Below are positions 43,721 through 54,441 of a DNA stretch of 64,000 nt, in pieces (within the stretch, counting starts at the first letter, position 1; each line of letters starts with the position of its first letter). The notes under the pieces are model-generated. The model ran no database searches, was not told the origin of the DNA, and saw only the letters and a program-made list of their open reading frames with translations. Both the position numbers and the translations under genes were made by a program. Location: contig NZ_PJMC01000014.1 of assembly GCF_002892795.1 (NCBI RefSeq), forward strand, positions 57,228-121,227, in the 5' to 3' direction. The stretch is from Arthrobacter sp. AFG20 (GTDB taxonomy: Bacteria; Actinomycetota; Actinomycetes; Actinomycetales; Micrococcaceae).

Positions 43721-44890
43721 GTGTCTGATCCCGCGGGATCCGGTCAGCAGCCCCCGAACGTGCAGACCAAGAACAGCCGGCGCGAGGGTATCCCGCTCGG
43801 CAGGATTGCCGGCATTCCCATCGTCCTGGCCTACTCCTGGTTCATCATCGCCGCATTCACGGTGATTGCATACGGGCCGGTGCTGCAGCATGGCACCCCG
43901 TCCCTGGGCATCGGGGCGTACTACGTGGCCTTCGCCTACGCGCTGCTGCTTTTGCTGTCCGTGCTCGTCCATGAGCTCGCGCACGCGCTGACGGCCAAGA
44001 TCTATGGCTGGCCCAGCGAGAAAATCGTGCTCAACCTCTGGGGCGGCCACACGCAGTTTGAGAGTTTCACCGCCACCCCCGGGCGGTCCGTGCTGGTGGC
44101 CATGGCCGGGCCCGCCGCCAACTTCGTGCTCGCCGGGGTGGCATGGCTGGTGATCTCCGCGGGCGGACTGTCCGGCGTGGCGGACACCCTCCTGAACATC
44201 TTTTTCTGGGCGAACCTCGTGATCGGCATCTTCAACGTGCTGCCCGGGCTGCCGCTGGACGGCGGCCGCCTGGTGGAATCCGTGGTCTGGAAGGCCACCG
44301 GCAGTCACGCCAAGGGCACCGTCGCCGCGGGCTGGGGCGGGCGCATCATCGTCATCGCGCTGGGCCTGTATTTCGTTGTCCTGCCGCTGCTCCGCGGAGA
44401 CGTCCCGGATACCAGCATGCTGCTCATCACCATCCTGGTCGGCGGCTTCCTCTGGATGGGCGCGTCAGCATCAATCCAGCAGGGCCGCCTGCGCAGCCGG
44501 CTCCATCTGGTGAGCGCCGCCGCGTTGGCCGAACCCGCCGTCGGCCTTTCCGAAGGGGCGAGCGTCAGCGATGTCCTGCACGTGTCGGCAGGCGGGCGGA
44601 CCGCCGTCGTGCTCTGCGCTCCGGACGGCAGGCCCAAGAGCGTGGTGGACCCCGCGGCCCTGGCCGCAGTGCCCGCCGCCGTGGCCGGCACCACCCCCGC
44701 CGGAGCCGTGTCCCACCCGCTCGGCGCCGGCGCCTACGTGCCGGAATGGTCCAAAGGCCAGGAGCTGCTCCAGTACCTGGCGCAGCTCGAAGGACACGAC
44801 TACGCGGTGGTTGACCACAACGGCCGGGTCACCGGCCTGCTGCGGCAGTCCACCGTGGTGACGGCCATAACAGGCAAGGCCCCCCGCTGA
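43721..44890 (+). CDS. Site-2 protease family membrane metalloprotease with CBS-like domain
   Basis: The 389-residue M50 peptidase has HELAH (His84, Glu85, His88) in a membrane segment and the second zinc motif NVLPGLPLDGGR near 175. Six hydrophobic segments lie in the first 250 residues. The C-terminal part (about 260-385) resembles paired CBS modules. The layout matches the Rip3-type intramembrane proteases that cut membrane-bound anti-sigma factors or signal proteins. No partner is evident nearby. The GTG start at 43721 has AAGGAG upstream. Confidence 0.93.
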   Translation: MSDPAGSGQQPPNVQTKNSRREGIPLGRIAGIPIVLAYSWFIIAAFTVIAYGPVLQHGTPSLGIGAYYVAFAYALLLLLSVLVHELAHALTAKIYGWPSEKIVLNLWGGHTQFESFTATPGRSVLVAMAGPAANFVLAGVAWLVISAGGLSGVADTLLNIFFWANLVIGIFNVLPGLPLDGGRLVESVVWKATGSHAKGTVAAGWGGRIIVIALGLYFVVLPLLRGDVPDTSMLLITILVGGFLWMGASASIQQGRLRSRLHLVSAAALAEPAVGLSEGASVSDVLHVSAGGRTAVVLCAPDGRPKSVVDPAALAAVPAAVAGTTPAGAVSHPLGAGAYVPEWSKGQELLQYLAQLEGHDYAVVDHNGRVTGLLRQSTVVTAITGKAPR

Positions 44891-45020
44891 AACACGCGCC
44901 GGCAGGTCCAGAACCGGTAGAGTTACGTGCCGGTCGTGAAATCGGCAGCGGGCGCACGGTGCCCTGCCGGACCGTCACGGTGCACGCCAAGACAGCTTTC
45001 ACAGGAGCGAGGACACAGTC

Positions 45021-46088
45021 ATGAGCAGCGAATCTGCCGCCAACGCAACCAGCACGGGCCTTTCCTCCGGCACTGCAGCCGGGATGGCGGACCAGCCGGT
45101 GGGCGCTGCCCGGCGGCGCGGCCCCTTCCGCGAAGGCGAACGGGTCCAGCTGACGGACGAGCGCGGGCGCATGAACACCATCAGCCTCGAGGCCGGCGGA
45201 GCCTTCCACACCCATCGCGGCTTCCTGAACCACGACGAAATCATCGGCAAGGTGGACGGTTCGGTGGTGGTCAACAACGTCGGCCAGCAGTACCAGACGC
45301 TCCGCCCGCTGCTGTCCGACTTCGTCCTGTCGATGCCTCGCGGCGCTGCCGTGGTCTACCCGAAGGACGCCGGCCAGATCGTCACCATGGCTGACATCTT
45401 CCCCGGCGCCCGCGTGGTGGAGGCAGGCGTGGGCTCAGGCGCCCTCTCGATTTCGCTGCTCCGCGCGGTGGGGGACCAGGGCTACCTGCACTCCTTCGAA
45501 CGGCGCGAGGAATTCGCCGCCATCGCCCGCGGCAACGTGGAAACCATCTTCGGTGGCCCGCACCCGGCCTGGCAGATCTCCCTCGGGGACTTCCAGGAGG
45601 AAGTGGTCCGCGCCGAAGAGCCCGGCTCCATCGACCGCGTGGTCCTCGACATGCTGGCCCCGTGGGAATGTCTTGACGCCGTGGCCACCGTCCTGGCCCC
45701 GGGCGGCGTCTGGATCAACTACGTCGCCACCGTCACCCAGCTCTCCCGCACGGCCGAGGCCATCCGCGCGGACGGGCGTTTCACCGAACCCGACGCTTGG
45801 GAATCCATGGTCCGCGGCTGGCACCTCGAAGGCCTCGCCGTGCGCCCCGACCACCGCATGGTCGCCCACACAGGCTTCCTGCTGGTCACCCGGCGGCTCG
45901 CCGACGGCGTCACCGGCATCTCCGTTAAGCGGCGTCCGTCCAAGACCGAGTTCAACGACGAGGACGTCAACGCCTGGACACCGGGCGCGGTGGGGGAACG
46001 CCTGGTCTCGGACAAGAAGCTGCGCCGGGCGGCGCGGGACGCGATCGCTGGCACGAACGTGAAGGACGACCCGGAGATCACAAACTAG
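45021..46088 (+). CDS. trmI: tRNA (adenine-N1)-methyltransferase TrmI
   Basis: TrmI methylates A58 of tRNA to m1A58 using S-adenosylmethionine. The 355-residue protein has the SAM motif VVEAGVGSGALSISLL (near residue 132) and the active-site block IDRVVLDMLAPWECLDAVATVL, with the N-terminal DFVLSMPRGAAVVYPKDAGQI typical of the actinobacterial enzyme. About 35 N-terminal residues and a basic tail are extra. The ATG at 45021 has AGGAGCGAGGA upstream. It precedes arc, as in other actinobacterial proteasome loci. Confidence 0.95.
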   Translation: MSSESAANATSTGLSSGTAAGMADQPVGAARRRGPFREGERVQLTDERGRMNTISLEAGGAFHTHRGFLNHDEIIGKVDGSVVVNNVGQQYQTLRPLLSDFVLSMPRGAAVVYPKDAGQIVTMADIFPGARVVEAGVGSGALSISLLRAVGDQGYLHSFERREEFAAIARGNVETIFGGPHPAWQISLGDFQEEVVRAEEPGSIDRVVLDMLAPWECLDAVATVLAPGGVWINYVATVTQLSRTAEAIRADGRFTEPDAWESMVRGWHLEGLAVRPDHRMVAHTGFLLVTRRLADGVTGISVKRRPSKTEFNDEDVNAWTPGAVGERLVSDKKLRRAARDAIAGTNVKDDPEITN

Positions 46089-46170
46089 TCCGTATTTCGG
46101 ATGTCGTCGGCTCTACCAGCCAACTTGGGGCTATCGTCTTAAGAAGAGCGCAGGAAGGGGCTGATGCATC

Positions 46171-47916
46171 ATGGAGACGCCAAACAAGGACTCCGTGCCT
46201 ACGCCGGCTGAACAGGCTGGCGCCAACGAACTGTCTGTCGCGGACCGGCAGGTCAATATCCTCAGGGACAAACTGAGGCATATCGACCGCCAGCTGGCAG
46301 CTGCCACGCAGAACAACACCAAGCTCGTGGCAATGCTGGAAACTGCCAAGGCCGAAATACTCCGGCTGAAGAACGCCCTGGACCAGGAGGGACAGCCGCC
46401 GTACAGCTTCGGCACCGTCCTCCAGCTGAACCCGCGCCGGCAGGCTGCCGGCGGCGGCCAGGCGGCCACCGAGGAATCGGTGGATATCTTCAACGCCGGG
46501 CGCAAAATGCGGGTTGGCATCAGCCCCCTGGTCAACATCAACCAGCTGGCCGTGGGCCAGGAGGTCCTCCTCAACGAGGCGCTCCTGGTGGTGGCCGGCC
46601 TCGGCTACGAGCGCGCGGGCGAGCTCGTCACGCTCAAGGAACTGCTCGGCCCGGACCGCGCACTGGTGCTGGGCCGTGCCGACGAGGAGCGCGTCATCAG
46701 GCTCGCAGGCCCGCTCCTGGGCGAAAAGCTGCGGGTGGGCGATGCCCTCTCCATCGATTCGCGCACGGGGTACGCCCTCGAGAAGGTCCCGCGGTCCGAA
46801 GTTGAGAACCTCGTCCTGGAGGAAGTCCCGGACATCACCTACGAGGACATCGGCGGCCTCGGCCCGCAGATCGAACAGATTCGGGACGCCATCGAGCTGC
46901 CGTTCCTGCATCCGGACCTGTACCGCGAGCACGGCCTCAAGGCTCCCAAGGGCATCCTGCTCTACGGCCCTCCGGGCTGCGGAAAGACCCTCATCGCCAA
47001 GGCCGTGGCGAACTCCCTGGCCGCGCGCGCCGCGGAACGCTCGGGCAACATCGACCTGAAGAGCTACTTCCTCAATATCAAGGGACCCGAACTCCTCGAC
47101 AAGTACGTCGGCGAGACCGAACGCCACATCCGGCTGATCTTCTCCCGGGCCCGCGAAAAAGCCTCGGACGGCAGCCCCGTTGTGGTCTTCTTCGACGAGA
47201 TGGATTCGCTCTTCCGCACCCGCGGCACGGGCATCTCCTCAGACGTTGAAACCACGATTGTGCCGCAGCTGCTGAGCGAGATCGATGGCGTGGAGCGGCT
47301 GGACAACGTGATTGTCATCGGTGCCTCCAACCGTGAGGACATGATCGACCCCGCCATCCTGCGCCCCGGCCGCCTGGACGTGAAGGTCAAGATTCAGCGT
47401 CCCGACGCCGAGGCCGCGGCGGACATCTTCAGGAAGTACATCACTCCGGACCTGCCGTTCCACGAGGATGACCTGGTGGAGCACGACGGCGATGTCCAGG
47501 AGACTGTCGACGCCATGGTCCAGCGCACCGTGGAGTCGATGTACTCGACGGAGAAGTCCAACGAGTTCCTGGAAGTTACCTACGCCAACGGCGACACCGA
47601 GATGCTGTACTTCAAGGACTTCAACTCCGGAGCCGTGGTCCAGAACGTCGTGGACCGTGCCAAGAAGTACGCCATCAAGGACCTCCTCACCACGCAGCAG
47701 AAGGGCCTGCGCATCGACCACCTGCTGCGCGCCGTCGTCGATGAGTTCCGCGAGCACGAGGACATGCCCAACACCACCAACCCGGATGACTGGGCACGCA
47801 TCTCCGGCAAGAAGGGTGAGCGCATCACCTACATCCGCACCATTGTCCAGGGCAAGGCCGGCCAGGAGCCCGGCAAATCCATCGAGACCATGCCCAGCAC
47901 GGGCCAGTACCTGTGA
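46171..47916 (+). CDS. arc: Proteasome-associated ATPase (Mpa/ARC)
   Basis: This AAA+ ATPase unfolds pupylated proteins and feeds them to the 20S proteasome. The 581-residue protein has an N-terminal coiled coil (about residues 20-75) that binds Pup, two OB-type domains, and a AAA module. Walker A is GPPGCGKT near residue 267 and Walker B is VVFFDEMDS near 340. The C-terminus is TGQYL, with the penultimate Tyr that docks in the proteasome alpha ring. The ATG at 46171 lies behind a short leader. The stop overlaps the dop GTG (GTGA). Confidence 0.97.
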   Translation: METPNKDSVPTPAEQAGANELSVADRQVNILRDKLRHIDRQLAAATQNNTKLVAMLETAKAEILRLKNALDQEGQPPYSFGTVLQLNPRRQAAGGGQAATEESVDIFNAGRKMRVGISPLVNINQLAVGQEVLLNEALLVVAGLGYERAGELVTLKELLGPDRALVLGRADEERVIRLAGPLLGEKLRVGDALSIDSRTGYALEKVPRSEVENLVLEEVPDITYEDIGGLGPQIEQIRDAIELPFLHPDLYREHGLKAPKGILLYGPPGCGKTLIAKAVANSLAARAAERSGNIDLKSYFLNIKGPELLDKYVGETERHIRLIFSRAREKASDGSPVVVFFDEMDSLFRTRGTGISSDVETTIVPQLLSEIDGVERLDNVIVIGASNREDMIDPAILRPGRLDVKVKIQRPDAEAAADIFRKYITPDLPFHEDDLVEHDGDVQETVDAMVQRTVESMYSTEKSNEFLEVTYANGDTEMLYFKDFNSGAVVQNVVDRAKKYAIKDLLTTQQKGLRIDHLLRAVVDEFREHEDMPNTTNPDDWARISGKKGERITYIRTIVQGKAGQEPGKSIETMPSTGQYL

Positions 47917-49586
47917 CGGCCGGTTCCGAGTCGGTGCTGGGAGGTGGTCTGCCGGCTGGCGGCGCCATGCGGGTCATGGGTTCGGAAACCGAATACGGGA
48001 TTCACGCGCCGGCCGCTCCGGGGGCCAATGCCACGATGATGTCCGCCCGGGTGGTCCAGGCTTACGCCCAGGTCACCCGGCTCCGGGCCGCGGGCGGCGC
48101 CGAGACCCGCTGGGACTACACGGACGAGGAGCCGCTGCACGACGCCCGCGGATGGACGCTCGAGCGCGGGCAGGCCCACCCGAGCCAGCTGACGGACCAG
48201 CCGCCTGTGCTGGACGCCGAGGCGGTGGCGCTTGCCTACGGCCGTGAGGAGCTTGAGCTGGACGGCGAGGACGAATCGGGCTCGCTGCTGATGAACATGG
48301 TGCTCGGCAACGGGGCACGGCTCTACGTGGACCACGCCCACCCGGAGTACTCCAGCCCGGAGGTTACCAACCCCGCCGCGGTAGTGGCCTGGGACGCGGC
48401 CGGGGACCTTGTGGGCCTCGCTTCGGTGCGCAGGCTGGCCAGCGACACGGAGCTGCCCGCCGTCAACCTCTATAAGAACAACACCGACAACAAGTCCGTG
48501 TCCTACGGGTCCCACGAAAACTACCTGATGCCGCGCTCCGTCCCGTTCGGAGACATTGTCCGCGGGCTGACCCCGTTTTTCGTGTCACGGCAGATCATCT
48601 GCGGCTCGGGGCGGGTGGGCCTGGGCCAGGACAGCTCCCGTTCCGGTTACCAGATCAGCCAAAGAGCGGACTTCTTCGAGGCGGAGGTGGGACTCGAAAC
48701 CACTATCCGGCGTCCCATCATCAATACCCGCGACGAGCCGCATGCAACCGCGGACAAGTACCGGCGGCTGCACGTCATCATCGGCGACGCCAACCTGAGC
48801 CAGGTGTCCAACTACCTGAAGTTCGGCACCACCGCCATGGTGCTGAGCCTGATCGAAGCGGGCCTCGCGCCGCGGATTGAGGTGCACGAGCCGGTGGCCG
48901 CGCTCCAGGCCATCAGCCACGACACCACCCTGACCACCAAGGTCAGGCTGCTCGACGGCCGCCGGGTGACAGCCTTGGATCTGCAGTGGATGTACCACGA
49001 GGCCGCCGCCAAGCTCGCCCAGGACACGGGGGTCTCGGACGCCGTCGACGGCGACGGCCACACGCACGCCGTGCTGGAGCGGTGGGCCACCACCCTGACA
49101 CAGCTGGACAGCGACCGGTCCGCCGCCGCAACGTCGGTGGAGTGGCTGGCCAAGCTGTCCATCCTGGAGGGCTACCGCCAGCGCGACGGGCTCCAGTGGA
49201 ATGACGCCCGGCTGGGCCTGGTCGATCTGCAGTGGGCTGACCTCCGGCCCGAAAAAGGGCTCTACTACCGCCTGCTCTCCCGGAACCGCATGCAGCGGAT
49301 CGTGGACGACGCCGACATCGCGGCCGCGGTGACGGAACCGCCGTCGGACACCCGGGCGTACTTCCGCGGACGCTGCGTCAGCAGCTTCAGCAAGGACGTG
49401 GTGGGAGCCAGCTGGGACTCGGTGATCTTCGACGTGCCGGGCTACGGAAGGCTGCAGCGCGTCCCCACCCGGGAACCGCTGCGCGGCACGAAGGCGCTGA
49501 CCGGAGGGCTGTTTGCCAGGCATCGCGAGGCGGGGCCGTTCCTTGCCGAACTCCTCGGATCGGCACCGCCTCCGCCACCGGCATAA
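47913..49586 (+). CDS. dop: Pup deamidase/depupylase
   Basis: Dop converts the C-terminal Gln of Pup to Glu and also removes Pup from substrates. The 557-residue protein has the glutamine-synthetase-like fold of the Dop/PafA family. [11 protein letters not shown] carries the metal-binding Glu. [20 protein letters not shown] and [28 protein letters not shown] are the nucleotide- and metal-binding blocks. The GTG at 47913 overlaps the arc stop; an internal ATG at 47967 is a possible alternative start. Dop precedes pup, and the encoded Pup ends in Gln, so deamidation is needed. Confidence 0.96.
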   Translation: MTAGSESVLGGGLPAGGAMRVMGSETEYGIHAPAAPGANATMMSARVVQAYAQVTRLRAAGGAETRWDYTDEEPLHDARGWTLERGQAHPSQLTDQPPVLDAEAVALAYGREELELDGEDESGSLLMNMVLGNGARLYVDHAHPEYSSPEVTNPAAVVAWDAAGDLVGLASVRRLASDTELPAVNLYKNNTDNKSVSYGSHENYLMPRSVPFGDIVRGLTPFFVSRQIICGSGRVGLGQDSSRSGYQISQRADFFEAEVGLETTIRRPIINTRDEPHATADKYRRLHVIIGDANLSQVSNYLKFGTTAMVLSLIEAGLAPRIEVHEPVAALQAISHDTTLTTKVRLLDGRRVTALDLQWMYHEAAAKLAQDTGVSDAVDGDGHTHAVLERWATTLTQLDSDRSAAATSVEWLAKLSILEGYRQRDGLQWNDARLGLVDLQWADLRPEKGLYYRLLSRNRMQRIVDDADIAAAVTEPPSDTRAYFRGRCVSSFSKDVVGASWDSVIFDVPGYGRLQRVPTREPLRGTKALTGGLFARHREAGPFLAELLGSAPPPPPA

Positions 49587-49670
49587 TGCACCCCGCAAAG
49601 GCCCTTTGCGTGGCAATATGGGCATACAGGATGTCCCTCCGGAGTGGGGGACTGGATGAAGGAGAAGGAC

Positions 49671-49871
49671 ATGGCAGGCCAGGAGCAACAGCAGCCACAG
49701 CCACGCGACACCGAGGTCGAGGAAGAGGTCCCCGTACCACCGGCGCCCGCAGAAGGACAGGCATCCGCTTCGACGCAGGGCGTTGACGATCTCCTCGACG
49801 AGATCGACGGCGTCCTGGAGTCCAACGCGGAGGAATTCGTCCGGGCGTTCGTGCAAAAGGGCGGCCAGTAG
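49671..49871 (+). CDS. pup: Prokaryotic ubiquitin-like protein Pup
   Basis: The 66-residue protein is disordered and acidic. It has the helix-forming VDDLLDEIDGVLESNAEEFV, which binds the ARC coiled coil, and the C-terminus QKGGQ. The last Gln must be deamidated by Dop before PafA can attach Pup to lysines. I chose the ATG at 49671, directly after GGAGAAGGAC; an in-frame start at 49644 would add nine residues absent from the family. The gene lies in the standard dop-pup-prcB order. Confidence 0.97.
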   Translation: MAGQEQQQPQPRDTEVEEEVPVPPAPAEGQASASTQGVDDLLDEIDGVLESNAEEFVRAFVQKGGQ

Positions 49872-49955
49872 ACCGGCAGCCACGCCACCCGCACAGGGCA
49901 CGGAAGCCAGAGCTACCGGACAGCCGCTGAATTATGACGTTGAAGGAGTGCACCA

Positions 49956-50777
49956 GTGCAGGAGACAACAGCCAACAAGGTAGCCGCCCACGCGACGTCG
50001 TCGTTCACTGAGCATCTCCAACGCGACCGTCCGGAACTACTTCCCCAATACGCACCATTCGCTGCGGGCACGTCCGCCGCCCAGCCGCTGGCCGTGCCCC
50101 ACGCCACCACCATCGTGGCCATGACCTATGCCGGCGGCATCGTCATGGCTGGCGACCGCCGCGCCACGATGGGCAACATCATCGCCAGCCGGCACATCGA
50201 AAAGGTCTTTCCCGCCGACCAGTATTCAGTCCTCGGCATCGCCGGCACGGCAGGCATCGCGATCGACCTGACCCGCCTGTTCCAGGTGGAACTCGAGCAC
50301 TACGAGAAGATCGAAGGCACCCTGCTGAGCCTGGACGGCAAGGCGAACCGGCTCGGCGCCATGATCCGCGGCAACCTGCCCATGGCGCTGCAGGGGCTCG
50401 CAGTAGTCCCGCTGTTCGCGGGCTTCGACACCGCTGCCGGGGTAGGCCGGCTCTTCTCGTATGACGTGACCGGCGGCCGCTACGAGGAACAGGAACACCA
50501 CGCCGTGGGCTCCGGATCAATGTTCGCCCGCGGCGCACTCAAGAAGCTTTGGCGGCCCAACCTGCCCGAGGACGAGGCCATCTCCGTCGCCGTGGAGTCC
50601 CTCTACGACGCCGCCGACGACGACTCCGCCACCGGTGGCCCCGACCCCGTGCGGCAGCTGTGGCCCGTGGTGTATGCCGTCAACCGGGCCGGCGGCCGGC
50701 GGGTGTCGGAACGCGACCTCGCCGCCATAGCCGGAAACATCATCGAGTCCAGAGCAGCTGCCCGGAGGGAGGCCTGA
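49956..50777 (+). CDS. prcB: 20S proteasome beta subunit
   Basis: The 273-residue precursor has a 50-residue propeptide. Cleavage is expected before Thr51 ([13 protein letters not shown]), which becomes the catalytic N-terminal nucleophile. Other family features are GDRRATMGN (with the conserved Asp/Arg) and [15 protein letters not shown]. It forms the inner rings of the 20S particle. The GTG at 49956 gives the expected start; an ATG appears later in the propeptide only out of context. prcA follows after one base (TGATATG). Confidence 0.97.
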   Translation: MQETTANKVAAHATSSFTEHLQRDRPELLPQYAPFAAGTSAAQPLAVPHATTIVAMTYAGGIVMAGDRRATMGNIIASRHIEKVFPADQYSVLGIAGTAGIAIDLTRLFQVELEHYEKIEGTLLSLDGKANRLGAMIRGNLPMALQGLAVVPLFAGFDTAAGVGRLFSYDVTGGRYEEQEHHAVGSGSMFARGALKKLWRPNLPEDEAISVAVESLYDAADDDSATGGPDPVRQLWPVVYAVNRAGGRRVSERDLAAIAGNIIESRAAARREA

Positions 50778-50778
50778 T

Positions 50779-51486
50779 ATGACGCAGCAGTTCTATGTCT
50801 CTCCCGAACAGCTGATGAAGGACCGTGCGGATTTCGCACGGAAAGGCATCGCCCGCGGACGGTCCGTGATCGTGGTCAGCTGCGAGGACGGGATCGCCCT
50901 GGTGGCCGAGAACCCGTCACCTTCGCTGCACAAGATCGGCGAGATTTACGACAAAATCGCTTTCGCTGCCGTCGGGAAGTACAACGAGTTTGAGAGCCTC
51001 CGCCAGGCGGGGGTGCGCTACGCAGACGTCCGCGGCTATTCCTACGACCGCGAGGACGTCACGGCCAGGGGACTGGCCAGCGTCTACGCCCAGAGCCTGG
51101 GCGCCGTCTTCACCGCGGAGCAGAAGCCGTTCGAGGTGGAACTGGCCGTGGCAGAGGTGGGAGCCAGCCAGGACCTCGACCATCTCTACCGCCTCACGTT
51201 CGACGGCTCGATCGCGGACGAGCACAACTTCATTGTGATGGGCGGCCAGGCGGACAAGGTCTCCGGGGCGATCGAGGGCGGGTGGCAGCGCGACCTCTCG
51301 TTCGCGGCGGCGATCCGGCTCGCCGTCAGGGGTCTCGTGACTGACAACGAGGCACCCGATTTGCCGGCCAGGGCCTTGGAAGTGGCGGTGCTGGACCGCA
51401 GTTCGGAAAGCAACAGGGGGACGCGGAGGGCTTTCCGCAGATTGTCCGACCAGGACGTTGTGGAACTGCTGGCTGAGGAGAGCTGA
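50779..51486 (+). CDS. prcA: 20S proteasome alpha subunit
   Basis: The 235-residue alpha subunit forms the outer rings that gate the proteasome and receive ARC. It begins [30 protein letters not shown], the conserved gating and H0-helix region (quoted as one family landmark in two parts: [12 protein letters not shown] and the basic segment after it). It has no catalytic Thr. The C-terminal tail is short compared with the mycobacterial protein. The ATG follows prcB at a one-base distance, and the stop is one base from pafA (TGACATG). Confidence 0.96.
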   Translation: MTQQFYVSPEQLMKDRADFARKGIARGRSVIVVSCEDGIALVAENPSPSLHKIGEIYDKIAFAAVGKYNEFESLRQAGVRYADVRGYSYDREDVTARGLASVYAQSLGAVFTAEQKPFEVELAVAEVGASQDLDHLYRLTFDGSIADEHNFIVMGGQADKVSGAIEGGWQRDLSFAAAIRLAVRGLVTDNEAPDLPARALEVAVLDRSSESNRGTRRAFRRLSDQDVVELLAEES

Positions 51487-51487
51487 C

Positions 51488-52852
51488 ATGGACAAGAGGA
51501 TCTTCGGCATTGAAACCGAATTCGGGATTTCCTATTCGAGCCCGGACTCCCGGCCCCTCGCCCCGGAGGAAGTGGCCCGCTACCTGTTCCGCAAGGTGGT
51601 CAGCTGGGGCCGGTCCTCCAACGTGTTCCTCACCAACGGGTCGCGGCTGTACCTCGATGTAGGCTCGCACCCGGAATATGCCACCGCAGAATGCGATGAC
51701 CTCGCCCAGCTGATCGCCCATGACCGCGCCGGGGAGCTCATCCTGGATGACCTCGTGGACGAGGCCCAGTCCAGGCTCGCCGCCGAGGGCTTCAACGGGA
51801 CGGTGTACCTCTTCAAGAACAACACCGACTCCGCGGGCAACTCCTACGGCAGTCACGAGAACTACCTCATTCCGCGCCGCGGCGAGTTCACCCGGCTGGC
51901 CGAGATCCTCATCCCGTTCCTCGTCACCCGCCAGCTCATCGCCGGTGCGGGCAAGATCCTGAAGACGCCGCACGGGGCCACCTACGCGTTTTCGCAGCGG
52001 GCGGACCATATCTGGGAGGGCGTGTCCTCGGCCACCACCCGTTCCCGGCCCATCATCAACACCCGGGACGAGCCGCATGCCGACGCTGAGTTCTACCGCC
52101 GGCTGCATGTGATCGTGGGCGACTCCAACATGTCCGAGACCACAGCGCTGCTCAAGGTGGGCACCGTGGACTTGATCCTGCGGATGATTGAGGCCGGTGT
52201 GATCATGCGGGACATGCGGATGGAAAATCCCATTCGCAGCATCCGGGAGATCTCCCATGACCTGAGCGGCCGTGCGCTGGTCCGGCTCGCCAACGGCCGC
52301 CAGCTTACCGCGCTGGAGATCCAGCAGGAGTACCTGAGCAAGGTCACGGCGTTCGTCGAGGAAAACGGCGCCCACAATCCGCACGTGCCGCTGATCCTGG
52401 ACCTGTGGGGGCGGACTCTGCGCGCGATCGAAAGCGGCGACACCAGCACCATCGACACCGAAATCGATTGGGCCATCAAGAAGAAGCTCATGGACAGCTA
52501 CCGCAGGCGCCACGGCCTTGGCCTGGACGCCCCCAGGATCGCGCAGCTGGACCTCACGTACCACGACATCTCCCGTTCCCGCGGCCTGTATTACCTGCTC
52601 CAGTCCCGCGGCGCCGTTCGCCGGGTGACCGAGGAGACCGCTATCAAGGATGCCGTGGACGCCCCGCCGCAGACCACCCGGGCCAAGCTGCGTGGCGATT
52701 TCGTCCGCAAGGCGCAGGAACTGGGCCGGGACTACACCGTGGACTGGGTCCACCTGAAGCTCAATGACCGCGCGCACCAGACCATTTTGTGCAAGGACCC
52801 GTTCCGCAACGTTGACGAGCGGGTTGATGCCCTTCTGGACTCTATGGGCTGA
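51488..52852 (+). CDS. pafA: Pup ligase
   Basis: PafA uses ATP to link deamidated Pup to lysine side chains. The 454-residue protein starts [18 protein letters not shown] with the metal-binding Glu pair. It has [20 protein letters not shown] and [28 protein letters not shown], paralogous to the same blocks in Dop. It lacks the Dop-specific loop after the first strand. The ATG at 51488 is one base after the prcA stop; codons upstream of it to 51458 belong to the prcA end in another frame. PafA closes the proteasome operon. Confidence 0.97.
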   Translation: MDKRIFGIETEFGISYSSPDSRPLAPEEVARYLFRKVVSWGRSSNVFLTNGSRLYLDVGSHPEYATAECDDLAQLIAHDRAGELILDDLVDEAQSRLAAEGFNGTVYLFKNNTDSAGNSYGSHENYLIPRRGEFTRLAEILIPFLVTRQLIAGAGKILKTPHGATYAFSQRADHIWEGVSSATTRSRPIINTRDEPHADAEFYRRLHVIVGDSNMSETTALLKVGTVDLILRMIEAGVIMRDMRMENPIRSIREISHDLSGRALVRLANGRQLTALEIQQEYLSKVTAFVEENGAHNPHVPLILDLWGRTLRAIESGDTSTIDTEIDWAIKKKLMDSYRRRHGLGLDAPRIAQLDLTYHDISRSRGLYYLLQSRGAVRRVTEETAIKDAVDAPPQTTRAKLRGDFVRKAQELGRDYTVDWVHLKLNDRAHQTILCKDPFRNVDERVDALLDSMG

Positions 52853-52965
52853 TACCCAGCTTTCCGCGTTACTCTGGAAGAGGCCGTTCTGCGGTCCTGA
52901 CTGCCTTGCCGTGTGCGGCACCTCCACCGGCAGGGCATCCACCTTGCCCCGACGAAAGTTCTTAC

Positions 52966-53895
52966 GTGCGCCGACTACTAGCAATCCTTCTTCCCGCGCT
53001 GCTTCTGCTGACCGCCTGCGGTGGCCAGGAGCCAGCAGCCCCGGAACCGACCAGCCAGTCCGCGGGTGACACCGCCAAGTTCGACTCGCTCAAGCTGACG
53101 GACAACGGCGACAAGAAAGCCCCCAAGGTCGAGTTCACCAAGCCGCTGGAGGTTACCGAACCTACCGTCAAGGTTGTCACGGAAGGCGGCGGGGACCGCG
53201 TCAAGGCCAACCAGATTGCCGACATTTCCGTCCTTGCCCTCAACGCCAAGGACGGTTCCACGCTGGACGACAGCTTCCCCCGCGATCCCGAGCCCCTTGA
53301 ACTGAACGACAAACTCAAGACCGGCAGCGCGATCGTCTACAACGCATTTGTGGGCGCAAAGGTGGGCTCACAGCTCGCCCTTGCCATCCCGGGCAAGGCA
53401 GCGGCTGAAGGCCAGGCGGCCCAGCCGACCCAGCTCCTGATTATCAAGGTGCTCTCGGCCAAGGAGGCCCCGAAGGTCCTGGAGAAGCCTGAAGGCGATC
53501 CGGTCACCCCGCCGGCCGGCCTTCCGACCGTCACCGAGAAGGACGGCGTCCCGGAGATCTCGGTCAAGGGCGTGGCGGCCCCCAAGAAGCTCATCGCCCA
53601 GGACCTGATCAAGGGCAAGGGCGCCGCCGTCAAGGCCACGGACACCCTGACCGTCAACTACGTCGGTGTGGCCCTGGCCAGCGGCAAGAAGTTCGACTCC
53701 AGCTTTGACCGCAAGGAGCCGGCCTCGTTCGCGCTGAACCAGGTCATCAAGGGCTGGACCCAGGGCCTGGCCGGCAAGACTGTCGGCTCGCGCGTCCTGC
53801 TCGTCATCCCCAAGGACCTCGCCTACGGCGACTCAGGCCAGGGTGACGCCAAGGGCGACCTCGTCTTCGTCGTCGACATCCTCGGTGTTAAATAA
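52966..53895 (+). CDS. FKBP-type peptidyl-prolyl isomerase lipoprotein with two FKBP domains
   Basis: The 309-residue protein has a lipoprotein signal (LLLLTAC, Cys18) and would act outside the membrane as a folding helper. The C-terminal FKBP domain (about 195-309) keeps the active-site set: YVGVALASGKKFDSSF, QVIKGWTQGLAGKTVG and PKDLAYGD. The first domain (about 60-170) has the same order but reads KTGSAIVYNAFVGAKVG where the Trp-containing motif should be. It is probably non-catalytic. The start is GTG at 52966; codons back to 52906 lack support. It lies directly after pafA. Confidence 0.9.
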   Translation: MRRLLAILLPALLLLTACGGQEPAAPEPTSQSAGDTAKFDSLKLTDNGDKKAPKVEFTKPLEVTEPTVKVVTEGGGDRVKANQIADISVLALNAKDGSTLDDSFPRDPEPLELNDKLKTGSAIVYNAFVGAKVGSQLALAIPGKAAAEGQAAQPTQLLIIKVLSAKEAPKVLEKPEGDPVTPPAGLPTVTEKDGVPEISVKGVAAPKKLIAQDLIKGKGAAVKATDTLTVNYVGVALASGKKFDSSFDRKEPASFALNQVIKGWTQGLAGKTVGSRVLLVIPKDLAYGDSGQGDAKGDLVFVVDILGVK

Positions 53896-53945
53896 GCCAA
53901 GCGTCAAGTAAGCAACTCAAACACCCACCAGCAGAAGGAGTAACC

Positions 53946-54341
53946 ATGTCATTTGGCCAGCGCAAAATCGACCGTGAAAAGCCGGAAATCGACTTTCCCG
54001 AAGGCCCGGTGCCCACGGAACTCGTCATCACGGACATCATTGAGGGCGACGGTCCCGAGGCCAAGGCCGGCGACACCGTGTCCACGCACTACGTCGGCGT
54101 GGCCTGGTCCACCGGCGAAGAGTTCGACGCATCCTGGGGCCGCGGCGCTCCGCTCGACTTCCGCGTCGGCGTCGGCCAGGTCATCCAGGGCTGGGACCAG
54201 GGGCTGCTCGGCATGAAGGTCGGCGGACGCCGCCGCCTTGAGATCCCCTCGGAGCTGGCTTACGGCTCACGCGGTGCCGGCGGAGCCATCGGCCCGAACG
54301 AGGCTCTGATCTTCGTCGTGGACCTGGTGGGCGTCCGCTAG
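53946..54341 (+). CDS. FKBP-type peptidyl-prolyl cis-trans isomerase (cytoplasmic)
   Basis: The 131-residue single-domain FKBP has no signal peptide. All core motifs are present: STHYVGVAWSTGEEFDASWG, GQVIQGWDQGLLGMKVGGRRRLEIP and ELAYGSRGAGG. It catalyses proline isomerisation in protein folding. The ATG at 53946 has AGAAGGAG upstream. It is downstream of the lipoprotein FKBP and ends in a strong terminator at 54357. Confidence 0.95.
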   Translation: MSFGQRKIDREKPEIDFPEGPVPTELVITDIIEGDGPEAKAGDTVSTHYVGVAWSTGEEFDASWGRGAPLDFRVGVGQVIQGWDQGLLGMKVGGRRRLEIPSELAYGSRGAGGAIGPNEALIFVVDLVGVR

Positions 54342-54356
54342 TCCCCAATCCTGCGT

Positions 54357-54402
54357 AAGCGCGGTAACAATCGGAAGGATTTTCCGGATTGTTGCCGCGC
54401 TT
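54357..54402 (+). terminator. Long hairpin terminator after the FKBP gene
   Basis: The 16-base arm AAGCGCGGTAACAATC (54357-54372) pairs with 54387-54402 with one G-T pair; an inner GGAA/TTCC stem extends it. It ends the FKBP transcripts and separates them from pafBC. Confidence 0.85.
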
Positions 54403-54428
54403 TCGCGTTATTGCCCGAACGGCTTTAG

Positions 54429-54434
54429 TAACGT
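54429..54434 (+). promoter_or_regulatory. -10-like box TAACGT, probable leaderless promoter of pafBC
   Basis: The box is followed by 7 bases and the GTG at 54442. It sits just after the FKBP terminator. Confidence 0.45.
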
Positions 54435-54441
54435 AACGAGG

